From Desulfobacteraceae bacterium (GTDB lineage Bacteria; Desulfobacterota; Desulfobacteria; Desulfobacterales; UBA5852), in contig JABZFP010000032.1 in assembly GCA_014237395.1 (NCBI GenBank), forward strand, positions 124,001 through 188,000: a stretch of 64,000 nucleotides of DNA, written 5' to 3'. The position numbers were made by a program, and so were the translations under genes. Shown here one piece after another: positions 9,166 to 18,773 of this stretch (position 1 is the stretch's first letter; each line of letters starts with the position of its first letter). The notes under the pieces were generated by a model, which did not search any database, had not been told where the DNA came from, and saw nothing but the letters and a program-made list of their open reading frames with translations.

Positions 9166-10362
9166 TTACTTGTCGGTCAGGGCGGCCACGCCCGGCAGCT
9201 TTTTCCCCTCGAGCATTTCGAGGGAAGCCCCCCCGCCGGTGGAAACGTGGGAAACCCGATCGGCCACACCGGCGTCGCCGACAGCACGCGCTGAATCGCC
9301 GCCGCCGATCACGGTGATGGCCCCCCCGTCGGTGATGTCGGCCATCAATTTCGCCAAAGCGAATGTTCCTTCGGCCGATGCCGGCAATTCGAAAATGCCC
9401 ATCGGTCCGTTCCACACCACGGTGCGGGCGGTGCGCAAAACATCCCCGAAGCGTTGCAGGGTCTGAGGCCCGATGTCCACCCCGCACCATCCTTCCGGAA
9501 TGGCATCCACGGGCGTTGTCTGCAGGGCCCCGATGGTTCCCCCTTTGATATCGATGTGATCGGCAACGAGGTTGTCGACCGGCAGCAGAATCTTGCCGTG
9601 GGCCTTTTTTAAAAGATCCCGGGCCATCTCGATACGGTCTTCCTCGAGGAGCGACGTGCCGATGGCATATCCCATCGCTTTGAAAAAAGTGTAGGCCATG
9701 CCGCCGCCGATCAGAATGTGGTCCACCTTGTCCATAAGATGGGCGATAACGTCGATTTTACCGGATATCTTGGCGCCGCCCAGCACGGCTACAAAGGGTT
9801 TGGACGGGGCATCGATCACCCGGCCAAGATACGCGATTTCCTTCATCAGCAGATAGCCGGCCGCACATTGTGCCATATGATGGGTAACCCCTTCCGTGGA
9901 GGCATGGGCGCGGTGTGCGGTTCCGAAGGCGTCGTTGACGTAGACATCGCCCAAGGCGGCCAGCTGGGCCGCAAAGGCCGGGTCATTGTCGGTTTCTTCC
10001 TCGTAATAGCGCAGGTTTTCAAGCAGAAGCACTTCCCCCGGATTCAGCAGCTCGGCCGACGCCCGGGCAGCGGGGCCGATGCAGTCGTCGACAAAGGTTA
10101 CCGGCTGATGAAGCAGGGTTTGCAGTGTTCGGGCACAGGGTTCGAGCGACAGGTCCGGTACCCGTTGCCCCTTGGGCCGCCCCAGATGCGACATGAGTAC
10201 CAGGCGTCCCCCGCGGTCCAAGATGCTTTGAATCGTCGGCAGGGCCGCCCGTATGCGTGTGTCATCGGCAACCTCGCCGTCGGCCAGGGGGACATTGAAA
10301 TCCACACGCATCAGCACCCGCTGGCGGTCAATATCAAGATCATCTACGGTCAGCTTGTCCAT
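9166..10362 (-). CDS. pgk: Phosphoglycerate kinase
   Basis: 398 residues, standard length. It transfers phosphate between 1,3-bisphosphoglycerate and ADP in glycolysis/gluconeogenesis, in the cytoplasm. Visible motifs are RVLMRVDFNVPL at the N-terminus, the substrate-binding SHLGRPKG, the hinge GGAKISGKIDV, GGGMAYTFFKAMGY, and the nucleotide-loop GGGDSARAVGDAG near the C-terminus. Start ATG 10362 is preceded by a GAGG ribosome site. It sits next to gpmI on the same strand (96 bp gap), giving a lower-glycolysis pair. Confidence 0.97.
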   Translation of the reverse strand: MDKLTVDDLDIDRQRVLMRVDFNVPLADGEVADDTRIRAALPTIQSILDRGGRLVLMSHLGRPKGQRVPDLSLEPCARTLQTLLHQPVTFVDDCIGPAARASAELLNPGEVLLLENLRYYEEETDNDPAFAAQLAALGDVYVNDAFGTAHRAHASTEGVTHHMAQCAAGYLLMKEIAYLGRVIDAPSKPFVAVLGGAKISGKIDVIAHLMDKVDHILIGGGMAYTFFKAMGYAIGTSLLEEDRIEMARDLLKKAHGKILLPVDNLVADHIDIKGGTIGALQTTPVDAIPEGWCGVDIGPQTLQRFGDVLRTARTVVWNGPMGIFELPASAEGTFALAKLMADITDGGAITVIGGGDSARAVGDAGVADRVSHVSTGGGASLEMLEGKKLPGVAALTDK

Positions 10363-10458
10363 GGGGCCTCCTCGGAAAAATGAAAAATCGCCATACGGCA
10401 GGGTTAAAGCGTTTTCGGGTGGGCGTCGGAACGCTTTTCACGCAAACCGCGGCAACCA

Positions 10459-12117
10459 TCACCCGATGTCGACGATACTCGGGGTATAATCTTCCGGCGG
10501 TTCGAAGCCCAGAAGGGTCAGCGTCGTGGCGGCCAGGCTGCTGATGCCCAGGTCGCTGCGTTTCGAAAGCCGCATGGGGGCGCTCTTGGCCGGATCATAA
10601 ATATGGACCGGCACCGGGTTAAGCGAGTGGGCGGTTTTGGTTTTGGGCTGCCCGCTGGCGTCATCGATGATGACATCACCCGTTTTCTTGTGGCGTTCGA
10701 ACATGTCGTCCGAGTTGCCGTGGTCGGCGGAGACAATCAGGATGCCGTTGGCCTCCCGAATGGCGTGCAAAACTCGGCCCAGGCAAAGATCGACGGTCTC
10801 CACCGCAATTTCAACCGCCGGAAGGATGCCCGTGTGGCCCACCATATCGCCGTTGGCAAAATTCAGGCGAATAAAGCGGTAGCGGCCGGAGCGGATGGCT
10901 TCCACGACCTTGTCCGTGATTTCGGCGGCTTTCATCCAGGGACGTTCTTCGAAGGGGACGCGGTCCGATGGAACCTCGATGTAGTCTTCCAGTTCTTCGC
11001 TGAATTTGCCCGTGCGATTGCCGTTGAAAAAATAGGTGACGTGGCCGAATTTCTGGGTTTCGCTGATGGCCAGCTGGGGCACCCCGGCGTTGGCCAGATA
11101 TTCGCCCATGGTGTTGTCGATGCCGGGAGGACTGACCAGATAGCGGGACGGGATCAGCGCGTCGCCATCGTATTGCATCATACCGGCATATTGGACCTGG
11201 GGAAGAGGCGTCCTTTTGAAATGCGCGAAGCTTTCTTGTTCAAAGGCCTTGCTGATCTCGATGGCCCGGTCGCCACGGAAGTTGAAGAAGATGACGCTGT
11301 CACCATCCCGGATGGGGCCTACAGGCCGGCCGTCACGGAGGATGACGAAGGGGGGCAGGTCCTGATCGATCACCCCGGCATGCTCGGTCCGGTAGGCTTC
11401 GATGGCTTCCCGGCTGGAGGCAAAACCCCTTCCGCTTCCACCAACATGGGTTTGCCAGCCTTTTGCCACCATGTCCCAGTCGGCTTCATAGCGATCCATG
11501 GTAATCTTCATCCGGCCGCCTCCGGAAGCGATGGCGAAATCCACCCCGTCTTTCCGGTTTAGATCGGATAAAACCGTTTCCAGGCGGTCGATATAGGTCA
11601 GGGCTGATGTGGAGGGCACATCGCGACCGTCCAGCAGGGCGTGAACACGGGCGGTTTTGACACCGCTTCGCTGCGCCTCGGTCAACAGGGCTTCCAGATG
11701 ATCGATGTGGCTGTGAACGTTGCCGTCCGAGAGCAATCCGATAAGGTGGAGGCTTTGCCCATCGCGGCGCGCATTGGCAATCAGGTCTTGCCAGACTGGG
11801 CCGTCAAACAGGCTTCCATCGGCAATGGCCTTGTTGACCAGGGCCGCACCCTGTTCGAAAACCCGACCGCAGCCGATGGCGTTGTGGCCGACTTCACTGT
11901 TGCCCATGTCCTTGTCCGAGGGCATGCCCACCGCCTTGCCGTGGGCCGTGAGGCGGGTGGTCAGGCAGTTTGCGGCCATCCAGTCCAGGATGGGGGTGTT
12001 GGCCTGGCGCACCATATCGCCTTCGGGATGTTTGCCGATACCGATGCCGTCCATGATGAGCAGGACCACGGGGCCTTGGGGACCGGCAAATGATGTCGAA
12101 GGATGGAGCGGTGTCAT
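10459..12117 (-). CDS. gpmI: 2,3-bisphosphoglycerate-independent phosphoglycerate mutase
   Basis: 552 residues from ATG 12117, chosen because GGGAG lies 9 nt upstream. A longer in-frame start at 12156 would add 13 non-conserved residues. It interconverts 3- and 2-phosphoglycerate with two metal ions, usually manganese. The phosphoserine is Ser74 in MGNSEVGHNAIGCG. The metal sites are LLIMDGIG near the N-terminus and VSADHGNSDDM plus THSLNPVP-type histidine (AHSLNPVPVHI) near the C-terminus. It is upstream of pgk in the same direction, so the two enzymes of consecutive steps may be co-transcribed. Confidence 0.96.
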   Translation of the reverse strand: MTPLHPSTSFAGPQGPVVLLIMDGIGIGKHPEGDMVRQANTPILDWMAANCLTTRLTAHGKAVGMPSDKDMGNSEVGHNAIGCGRVFEQGAALVNKAIADGSLFDGPVWQDLIANARRDGQSLHLIGLLSDGNVHSHIDHLEALLTEAQRSGVKTARVHALLDGRDVPSTSALTYIDRLETVLSDLNRKDGVDFAIASGGGRMKITMDRYEADWDMVAKGWQTHVGGSGRGFASSREAIEAYRTEHAGVIDQDLPPFVILRDGRPVGPIRDGDSVIFFNFRGDRAIEISKAFEQESFAHFKRTPLPQVQYAGMMQYDGDALIPSRYLVSPPGIDNTMGEYLANAGVPQLAISETQKFGHVTYFFNGNRTGKFSEELEDYIEVPSDRVPFEERPWMKAAEITDKVVEAIRSGRYRFIRLNFANGDMVGHTGILPAVEIAVETVDLCLGRVLHAIREANGILIVSADHGNSDDMFERHKKTGDVIIDDASGQPKTKTAHSLNPVPVHIYDPAKSAPMRLSKRSDLGISSLAATTLTLLGFEPPEDYTPSIVDIG

Positions 12118-12336
12118 GGGCTTGATCTCCCGTAAACGGATGCGGTGCTGTTTCAAGGCAGGATGGGTTGTATGGCAAACGGCCTACTATATTAGGACAT
12201 TTTACAAAAAAAACAACCGGGCAGGGAACATCGCGGGATGAAAACACCGGATACCCCGTTGGCCGCATGTCCCAGGCAGCCGTCTTGCATGCGGCCGGAT
12301 GCGTTGAAATTTAAGGATGGAGAAAGGCGTCACCCT

Positions 12337-12374
12337 CGATAGACCGCTACTGGAAGGGAACGTGCGGTCTATCG
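12337..12374 (-). terminator. Hairpin at the 3' end of ackA
   Basis: An 11-bp perfect stem, CGATAGACCGC (12337-12347) with GCGGTCTATCG (12364-12374), overlapping the ackA stop codon. No T tract is present on either side. It probably ends or stabilises the pta-ackA transcript. Confidence 0.55.
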
Positions 12375-13598
12375 ATCTCCTGTTTCATGACTGCTGGCGC
12401 TTTCCAGCAATCGCTTGGTCTGATCGGCAATTTCAAGCTCTTCGTTGGTGGGGATCACCAGGATCCTGACACGACTGTCGGTGCTGTGAATTTCACGGGC
12501 CTCACGCGTGGCGGCGCGGTTTTTGTCCTCGTCGATGATAATGCCGAGCATCTCCAAATCCCGGCAGGCGGCAGAGCGTATCCCGGCCGCGTTTTCACCG
12601 ATGCCGCCCGTGAACACTAGGGCATCGAGTCGCCCCAGGACCGCGGTGTAGCTGCCGATGTACTTGCGCAGCCGATAGAGATACATGTCGATGGCCAGTC
12701 GGGCGTCGGTGTTGCCGGCTTCGGCCAGTTGGGCGATTTCCCGCATGTCATTGACCCCGCAGATGCCCTTGAGGCCGCTTTCCTTGTTAAGGAGGGCATC
12801 GATGGCGTCTGATGACCGGCCGGTTTCGCGTTCGAGATAAAAAATAATGGCGGGGTCCAGATCGCCGCAGCGCGTTCCCATGATCAGACCTTCCAGTGGG
12901 GTCAGCCCCATGGAGGTGTCGATGCTGACGCCATTTTGGACGGCCGTGGCACTGGCGCCGTTGCCCAGGTGTAGTGTGATCAGGCTGAGCGTTTCGAAGG
13001 GGCGCCGCATCAGGCCGGCGGCCTGCTTGGCCACATAAAAATGCGAGGTTCCATGAAACCCGTAACGTCGGATGGCGTGTTTCCGGTAGAGTTCCCGCGG
13101 TATCGCGTAATGGAATGCATGGGGGGGGAGGGTCTGGTGAAATGCGGTGTCGAAAATAGCCACCTGGGGGACATCCGGCGCCCCGGCCCGGGCCACTTCG
13201 ATGCCGGTCAGATTGGCCGGGTTATGAAGGGGCGCCAGGGGAATCAGGGTCCGGATGGTATCGATGACCGCGTCATCGATCAAGGTGGGTTGGGTGAAGG
13301 CTTCACCTCCATGAACCACGCGGTGGCCAATGCCGGCAAGTTCGGCCATATTGCGAAGCGCCCCGGTATCTTTGAGAACGGTGTTGATCAGATCAAACCC
13401 CTGCCGGTGATCGGCAACGGCGGCTTTTTTTTCGATCTTTTCGAATCGGTTGCCCTGGACGAGGGTTTGGTGAGCCAGGCGGCTGTCGGGCTCGCCGATT
13501 TTTTCCAGCAGGCCGGACGCCAGGACGGACCGATCCCGCATATCAAAAATCTGGTATTTGATCGACGAACTGCCGGAATTGATGACCATGATTTTCAT
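12369..13598 (-). CDS. ackA: Acetate kinase
   Basis: 409 residues from ATG 13598, which has GGGA 10 nt upstream; an ATG at 13607 is too close to that site. It interconverts acetyl phosphate plus ADP with acetate plus ATP. Motifs seen are VINSGSSSIKYQIFDM at the N-terminus, RYGFHGTSH, the ATP/acetate loop LGNGASATAV, GLTPLEGLIMGTRCGDLDP, and FTGGIGENAAGIR. The gene follows pta by 16 bp, so acetyl-CoA is converted to acetate with ATP gain, or acetate is activated in the reverse direction. Confidence 0.97.
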   Translation of the reverse strand: MKIMVINSGSSSIKYQIFDMRDRSVLASGLLEKIGEPDSRLAHQTLVQGNRFEKIEKKAAVADHRQGFDLINTVLKDTGALRNMAELAGIGHRVVHGGEAFTQPTLIDDAVIDTIRTLIPLAPLHNPANLTGIEVARAGAPDVPQVAIFDTAFHQTLPPHAFHYAIPRELYRKHAIRRYGFHGTSHFYVAKQAAGLMRRPFETLSLITLHLGNGASATAVQNGVSIDTSMGLTPLEGLIMGTRCGDLDPAIIFYLERETGRSSDAIDALLNKESGLKGICGVNDMREIAQLAEAGNTDARLAIDMYLYRLRKYIGSYTAVLGRLDALVFTGGIGENAAGIRSAACRDLEMLGIIIDEDKNRAATREAREIHSTDSRVRILVIPTNEELEIADQTKRLLESASSHETGDR

Positions 13599-13614
13599 TG
13601 ATGACATTTCCCGT

Positions 13615-15714
13615 TTACATATCCTGGGCCTGGATCGCGGTAATCGCCACCGTGTTGACGATATCCTCCACCAGGCATCCGCGGCTCAAGTCGTTCACCG
13701 GTTTTTTAAGACCTTGCAGAACGGGTCCGACGGCAATGGCGCGGGCGGAGCGCTGCACGGCCTTGTACGTGTTATTGCCGGTATTGAGATCCGGGAAGAT
13801 AAAGACGGTGGCTTTGCCGGCCACTTCGCTGTCCGGCATCTTGGTGCGGGCCACGCTGGCGTCGATGGCGGCATCGTATTGGATCGGCCCTTCTATTTTT
13901 AGATCCGGACGTCGTTCCCGCGCCAGTTGGGTGGCGGTGCGCACTTTTTCCACGTCTTCACCCTTGCCGGAGACACCCGTGGAATAGGACAGCATGGCAA
14001 CCCGCGGCTCCACGCCGAATTTGGCGGCCGTTTCCGCCGAGCTGATGGCGATATCCGCCAGTTGTTCGGCCGTCGGGTTGGGATTGATGGCACAATCCCC
14101 ATAGACCAGAACCCGGTCCTGCAGGCACATAAAAAAGACGCTGGAGACGATGGAGCAATCCGGTTTGGTCCGGATGAATTCAAAGGCCGGACGGATGGTA
14201 TGCGCCGTGGTGTGGATCGAACCCGAAACCATGCCGTCGGCATGGCCCTGGTGGACCATCATGGTGCCGAAATAGCTCACATCAGTCATGGCATCCCGGG
14301 CCATTTCCTCATTGATGCCCTTGTGCTTTCTCAGGTCATAATAAATGGCGGCATAGGCATCGCGCCAGCTGGAGGTCAGGGGGTCGATGATAGCGACATC
14401 CTTGAGCTGCAGGCCGAGATTGGTGATTTTCTGCTCGATCTTCTGGGCATCCCCCAGCAGGGTCAGATCGGCCACCCCGCGTCGTGACAGTATTTCAGCA
14501 GCCCGCAGGATGCGGCTTTCCACACCTTCCGGCAGGACGATCCGCCGGCGCGCGGTCTTGGCGCGCTCGATGAGCTGGTACTGAAACATGATCGGTGTCA
14601 GGCGGACAGAGTGGGTCGCGGCAATACGCGCTTCCAACGTTTCCACATCCACATGGGTTTCAAAAAGCCCCAGCGCGGTAGCGATTTTGCGGTTGTTGTC
14701 CGGGGTCAGGGACGATCGCACGGCGTGGGCATTGGTGGCCGTTTGATAGGTGTCCGTCGCCACCGAGATAACGGGGGTCGGCAAGCGGGACACCCGGGTG
14801 CTCCGCAGGCCGTCGATAAGACGTTGCACGGGCGGTTCGGGGGCCAGGCCACCGGTCAGAACGATACCGGCGACATTGGGGTAGGTTTCGGAAAAAAATG
14901 TCGCCAGGGTTCCCAATATGATATCGGCCCGGTCACCCGGGGTGATGATCAGCGAGCCCTCTTCGATATAGTCCAGGAAATTACGCAGCTGCATGGCCGC
15001 CACCACCACGTGCTGAACCTCACGGTTCATGCCGTCCGGTTCGCATTGAATACAGCTGCCGATCAGCGCGCGGGCGATTTCCCCCACGGTGGGTTTGGCC
15101 AAAATGCCTTCGTTCGGGATCACATACACCGGCGCTTGACGGTCGGTGGCGGACTGCAGACGGTTTATCAGGGCTGCTAGATCGTCGCCGGTATAGCGGT
15201 TGACGATGGTGGCCAGAATAACGCAACCTTGGTTTTCGAACGCTTCCTTGGCCATGCGCACCATGTCCTGGACGTCATCCATCGATTTGTTGCGTCCGTT
15301 CACGACGGGCAGGATCGGGGCCCCGATGTTATTGGCCACAGCGGCATTGAAGTCGAATTCAAAGGCGGATGACACCCCGGTGTAATCCGTGCCCTCGCAT
15401 AAAACGAATTTACAGCGCTGCTCCAGGGCTTTGTATTTGGCCACGATGCCCTTGATCAGGTCATCGGTTTCACCGCGGGTGAACATCTCCTGCGCCTGGT
15501 CGTGGGTGTAGGCATACATGGCCTCGTAGGGAAGGTTCAGATCATAGCGTTTTTTTATGAGTTGAATGCTGTTGTCCGGGCCCCCCTCGGGGATGATGGG
15601 GCGGAAAAAGCCAATTTTTCGAATACGGCGGGACAACATTTCCATGATGCCCAAACTGATGACGGCCTTCCCGCTGCGAGGGGCCATCGAGGTGATATAA
15701 AGGTTGTTTGCCAT
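13615..15714 (-). CDS. pta: Phosphate acetyltransferase (long, three-domain form)
   Basis: 699 residues, the enterobacterial-type long Pta. An N-terminal P-loop-like AAA_26 domain (YITSMAPRSGKAVISLGIME) is followed by a middle DRTGG domain (about 220-335) and the C-terminal PTA/PTB catalytic domain (about 370-699). The catalytic domain includes GMVSGSIHTTAHTIRPAFEF, MLSYSTGVSGKG and the ending FIFPDLNTGNNTYKAVQR. It converts acetyl-CoA and phosphate to acetyl phosphate and CoA. It is the first gene of the pta-ackA operon. The GKA reading of the P-loop (RSGKAV, not GKS/GKT) is a mild deviation in the N-terminal domain, which is regulatory rather than catalytic. Confidence 0.96.
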   Translation of the reverse strand: MANNLYITSMAPRSGKAVISLGIMEMLSRRIRKIGFFRPIIPEGGPDNSIQLIKKRYDLNLPYEAMYAYTHDQAQEMFTRGETDDLIKGIVAKYKALEQRCKFVLCEGTDYTGVSSAFEFDFNAAVANNIGAPILPVVNGRNKSMDDVQDMVRMAKEAFENQGCVILATIVNRYTGDDLAALINRLQSATDRQAPVYVIPNEGILAKPTVGEIARALIGSCIQCEPDGMNREVQHVVVAAMQLRNFLDYIEEGSLIITPGDRADIILGTLATFFSETYPNVAGIVLTGGLAPEPPVQRLIDGLRSTRVSRLPTPVISVATDTYQTATNAHAVRSSLTPDNNRKIATALGLFETHVDVETLEARIAATHSVRLTPIMFQYQLIERAKTARRRIVLPEGVESRILRAAEILSRRGVADLTLLGDAQKIEQKITNLGLQLKDVAIIDPLTSSWRDAYAAIYYDLRKHKGINEEMARDAMTDVSYFGTMMVHQGHADGMVSGSIHTTAHTIRPAFEFIRTKPDCSIVSSVFFMCLQDRVLVYGDCAINPNPTAEQLADIAISSAETAAKFGVEPRVAMLSYSTGVSGKGEDVEKVRTATQLARERRPDLKIEGPIQYDAAIDASVARTKMPDSEVAGKATVFIFPDLNTGNNTYKAVQRSARAIAVGPVLQGLKKPVNDLSRGCLVEDIVNTVAITAIQAQDM

Positions 15715-15740
15715 AGGGGTTACCGTCTGATTAGAAGAGA

Positions 15741-15770
15741 AATTTAGCAGGCATGGTGATGTCGAATCAA
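15741..15770 (-). promoter_or_regulatory. Candidate promoter of pta-ackA
   Basis: On the minus strand TTGATT, an 18-bp spacer and TAAATT lie 27-56 bp before the pta start. The rest of the 326-bp divergent region (15715-16040) shows no gene. Confidence 0.35.
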
Positions 15771-16040
15771 TCTGTGACGCCTGAGGTTAAAAAGAAAAAG
15801 CGCCAATTCTCATATTCTTCCATTTTTGTCAACCGTACCGTTAATAGCGGGTGGGTTTCGCTGCAACTGACTTTTGGTGTAGGCGGTTCCATTAATAACA
15901 TGCACAGGCGATATTGCAACCGCAGGATTTTATGATATGAATTGAAAGGACAGGCAAAGACGCGGCAGGCTTCCCCCTGGTACCCGGGGCGGCGCACCAA
16001 TTTCACAAACGACGATCCATTTGTGAGGGCATTCAACGCG

Positions 16041-16601
16041 ATGAGACGATGGCATCATTCGGCTGGAGCGATGATCGTGCTGATTCTGGTGGCTTCCGGT
16101 GTGACCCTGATCGCAGCGGAGGCATGTGCCGGTCGAGGTTCCCTGGAGGCCGGACTGCGGGCGGGGGCTAGTTTTAACGAAGAAGACGAGTCGTTTAACC
16201 AGTACGATATCGGCGTTCGGTATGGATTGCCCTGGAGTTGGGTCTGGGGTGATGCCTTGCAGGTCGATACGAATGTCGCCACCTCGATCGGCGTTCTCGA
16301 AGGGGGGGGCGATGCCGGTCTGGTCGGTTCGCTGGGATTTGAATTCGTTTTCGGCAGTGCCCGTGGCAAATGCCCTTTCGAGATCCGGGCGGGGTCGGCC
16401 CTGACGCTCATCAGCGAAGATCAATATGGTGACGAAGACCTGGGCGGGCCGGTGCAGTTTACCCATCATATCAGTCTGCATTATTGGTTTCTGGAAAACC
16501 TGAGTGTTGTGGCTAGAGTTCAGCACATGTCCAATGCCGGGATTTACGATGAAAATCCGGGGCTGGATATGATCATGCTTGGGCTGATCGGTCGATTCTG
16601 A
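16041..16601 (+). CDS. PagL-type lipid A 3-O-deacylase (acyloxyacyl hydrolase)
   Basis: 186 residues from ATG 16041, preceded by GAGGG at 16025-16029. This start gives a clean signal peptide (MRRWHHSAG then a hydrophobic stretch ending EACAG); the open frame extends further upstream without conserved content. The C-terminal signature RVQHMSNAGIYDENPG followed by MIMLGLIGRF matches the outer-membrane beta-barrel enzyme PagL, whose His and Ser in the HxSN motif are catalytic, with an acidic residue completing the triad. PagL removes the 3-O acyl chain of lipid A. The remaining sequence alternates aromatic and polar residues as expected for a barrel. Confidence 0.8.
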   Translation: MRRWHHSAGAMIVLILVASGVTLIAAEACAGRGSLEAGLRAGASFNEEDESFNQYDIGVRYGLPWSWVWGDALQVDTNVATSIGVLEGGGDAGLVGSLGFEFVFGSARGKCPFEIRAGSALTLISEDQYGDEDLGGPVQFTHHISLHYWFLENLSVVARVQHMSNAGIYDENPGLDMIMLGLIGRF

Positions 16602-16658
16602 GGTAACGCCGACCTCCCGCACTGCTGATTGGGATTGCTATTCCCACCAAATTATTCC

Positions 16659-16688
16659 TTGACCCCCCTCCCGGATTCTGGTCATAGT
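16659..16688 (+). promoter_or_regulatory. Candidate promoter upstream of porin
   Basis: TTGACC (16659-16664), an 18-bp spacer and CATAGT (16683-16688), about 290 bp before the porin start. The remainder of the 378-bp gap 16602-16979 shows no supported gene. The porin ribosome site AAGGAGG is at 16968-16974. Confidence 0.35.
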
Positions 16689-16979
16689 AGAACCACAGAC
16701 GGTTTTTGGATTGCCGGTGATCGATCGCTATCATCCCGGTATTCATAGGTCTACCCCGGCCGACAATTCGAAATCTGGCACTGGTTCGAGCTCCACGTTT
16801 CGCATATCTAACGACAGCGTTTTACGACTTACACCCCTGGCCGACACGTTATCCCGCAGCCTTTGTGGCTGGACGATCCTTCAATTTTGCCGGTTTTTTT
16901 AAAATGATCGACCCGTTTAATGTCACAGCACCGCAACCGATCGACATGATGACTTAACCCGAAAAAAAAGGAGGTCTGC

Positions 16980-18338
16980 ATGGCACCCAAAATACGATGG
17001 ATACGAACATGTGTCATTCTGACATTTACCGCCTGTTTTATGCTGCTATGCATGGCGGGACCTGCCGGTGCGGTGGACGAGAAGATGTTGGAGCGCATGG
17101 AGCAGATCATCAAACAGCAGCAGGCCCAGATCGAGGCCCAGGCCAAGGCGCTGGAGAAGCTGCAGCAGCAGGTGGAAGCGCTCTCCGAGAAAGCTGTTCA
17201 GGAGGCCACCGAGGCGGCCAAGGCCGAAGTAGCCAAGGCGTCCGTACCCCCCGACGTATTGCGGACCAAGGGCGGCGACAAAGTGTCGGTGCAGCTTTAC
17301 GGTCAAGTCAACCGGGCCTTTCTGGCGGCCGACGACGGGGACAGCTCGGACTACTACTTCGTGGACAACGACAACTCGTCATCGCGCATCGGGCTGATCG
17401 GGGAGTCCAAGGTCAACGACGACATCACCATCGGCACGCGCATGGAGTTCGAATACCAGTCCAACCCCAGCAACCTGGTCAACCAGGATGACAAGAACCC
17501 GGACGGGGGCGACGGCACGGGTTTCGACGAGCGTTGGGTGGACGCCCAGTTTACCTCCAAACGCTTCGGCAAGCTTTACTTGGGTAAGGGCAGTACGGCC
17601 TCGGACGGTACTTCCGAAGTCGACCTCTCCGGCACTGATGTTGTGGGGTATTCGGGCCTTACCGATATGGCCGGTGGGATTAACTGGTACGATGATAATA
17701 CCAACGGCTTTATTGCCAATGGCGGTCGTAGTCTAAGAATCGGCGATGTTTTTACCAATTTTGACGGACTGAGCCGGCGTAACCGGATCCGCTATGATTC
17801 TCCTAATTTTTGGGGCTTTACCCTTTCGGGCAGTGCCCTCTCGGACGGCGGGGATGTAGCCTTGCGCTATGCCGCCAATTGGGGTGAAAACTGGAAATTC
17901 GCGGCTGCTGCAGCGTATGCCAATCCCAGGGCTGTCAGTGACACGATCGACAACCAGTACAACGGCAGTGCCTCCATCCTGCATAGCAGCGGGATCAACT
18001 TGACCGTTGCCGCGGGAACCGGGGATTTGGAAAGTGGTCTGACGAATCCTGATAACAGCAAACGCGACGATGATCCTATGTTCTACTATGCCAAAGTCGG
18101 CTATCGCGCAAAATGGTTTGAATTCGGTGAAACCCGTTTTTCCTTGGATTATTCCCGCAGTGATGACGTTTTCCAGGACGGGGACGAGGCGAAAACGGTG
18201 GGTTTCCAGTTTGTGCAGGATTTTCCCGAATGGGGCTCGGAGTACTACCTGGGATATCGCTGGCACGAACTTGATCGAAGCACTGAGGATTTCAACGACA
18301 TCAATGCCCTCATGACCGGCGTGCGGGTGAAGTTTTAG
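16980..18338 (+). CDS. Outer-membrane porin with N-terminal coiled coil
   Basis: 452 residues. The signal peptide (about 1-30, ending AGPAGA) precedes a coiled coil at about 34-85 rich in Gln/Glu/Lys, which in such porins forms a periplasmic trimeric stalk. The Gram-negative porin barrel follows from about 95, starting VSVQLYGQVNRAFLAADDGD and ending with the barrel-type terminal residue in TGVRVKF. Trimeric porins pass small hydrophilic solutes; specificity cannot be read. The strong ribosome site AAGGAGG supports high expression. A small lipoprotein gene follows 13 bp downstream. Confidence 0.9.
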   Translation: MAPKIRWIRTCVILTFTACFMLLCMAGPAGAVDEKMLERMEQIIKQQQAQIEAQAKALEKLQQQVEALSEKAVQEATEAAKAEVAKASVPPDVLRTKGGDKVSVQLYGQVNRAFLAADDGDSSDYYFVDNDNSSSRIGLIGESKVNDDITIGTRMEFEYQSNPSNLVNQDDKNPDGGDGTGFDERWVDAQFTSKRFGKLYLGKGSTASDGTSEVDLSGTDVVGYSGLTDMAGGINWYDDNTNGFIANGGRSLRIGDVFTNFDGLSRRNRIRYDSPNFWGFTLSGSALSDGGDVALRYAANWGENWKFAAAAAYANPRAVSDTIDNQYNGSASILHSSGINLTVAAGTGDLESGLTNPDNSKRDDDPMFYYAKVGYRAKWFEFGETRFSLDYSRSDDVFQDGDEAKTVGFQFVQDFPEWGSEYYLGYRWHELDRSTEDFNDINALMTGVRVKF

Positions 18339-18351
18339 AGGGGCGGTTTCT

Positions 18352-18588
18352 ATGAACACGCTGAAGCGTTTGCTTGTACTGGTCGGTGTGGTGTTGGCCC
18401 TTTTGGCCGCCGGCTGCGCCACACCGCCGGAGCCTTTTGAGTATCAGCAAAACAACGAACTCAAGCCGGGGCCGGGAATACTGACCGGGGAAGAAGGGGT
18501 GTTTACCATTTATGGCGAGCCGACCCCTGCGAAAAAAGAGGAACCGAAGCCCGAGGATACTTCTTCAGATGAGCCGGTGTCGCCATAG
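18352..18588 (+). CDS. Small lipoprotein
   Basis: 78 residues. A lipoprotein signal with lipobox LAAGC (Cys22) is followed by a short Pro/Glu/Lys-rich chain with no enzyme motif. It is probably anchored to the outer membrane and co-transcribed with the porin, 13 bp upstream. A role in porin assembly or envelope anchoring is only a guess from position. Confidence 0.75.
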   Translation: MNTLKRLLVLVGVVLALLAAGCATPPEPFEYQQNNELKPGPGILTGEEGVFTIYGEPTPAKKEEPKPEDTSSDEPVSP

Positions 18589-18633
18589 GTCAATGGGCCG
18601 GCAATCTCATTCTCATTCAAACGATAGCCATCG

Positions 18634-18656
18634 AAGGGGGACGCCTGTCCCCCTTT
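18634..18656 (+). terminator. Intrinsic terminator of the porin operon
   Basis: A 9-bp stem AAGGGGGAC (18634-18642) with GTCCCCCTT (18647-18655), a 4-nt loop and a short T run, 45 bp after the lipoprotein stop. Confidence 0.75.
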
Positions 18657-18773
18657 GCACGTATAGGGCGATAGAAAAGATCAGCGAAACCAATGCGCCA
18701 TGCAGCGGATAAAAATCAGCAACGGGTTACAAGGATGGCTTGGCGTGTTTGATGAGCGTTGTGGAGGTCCATC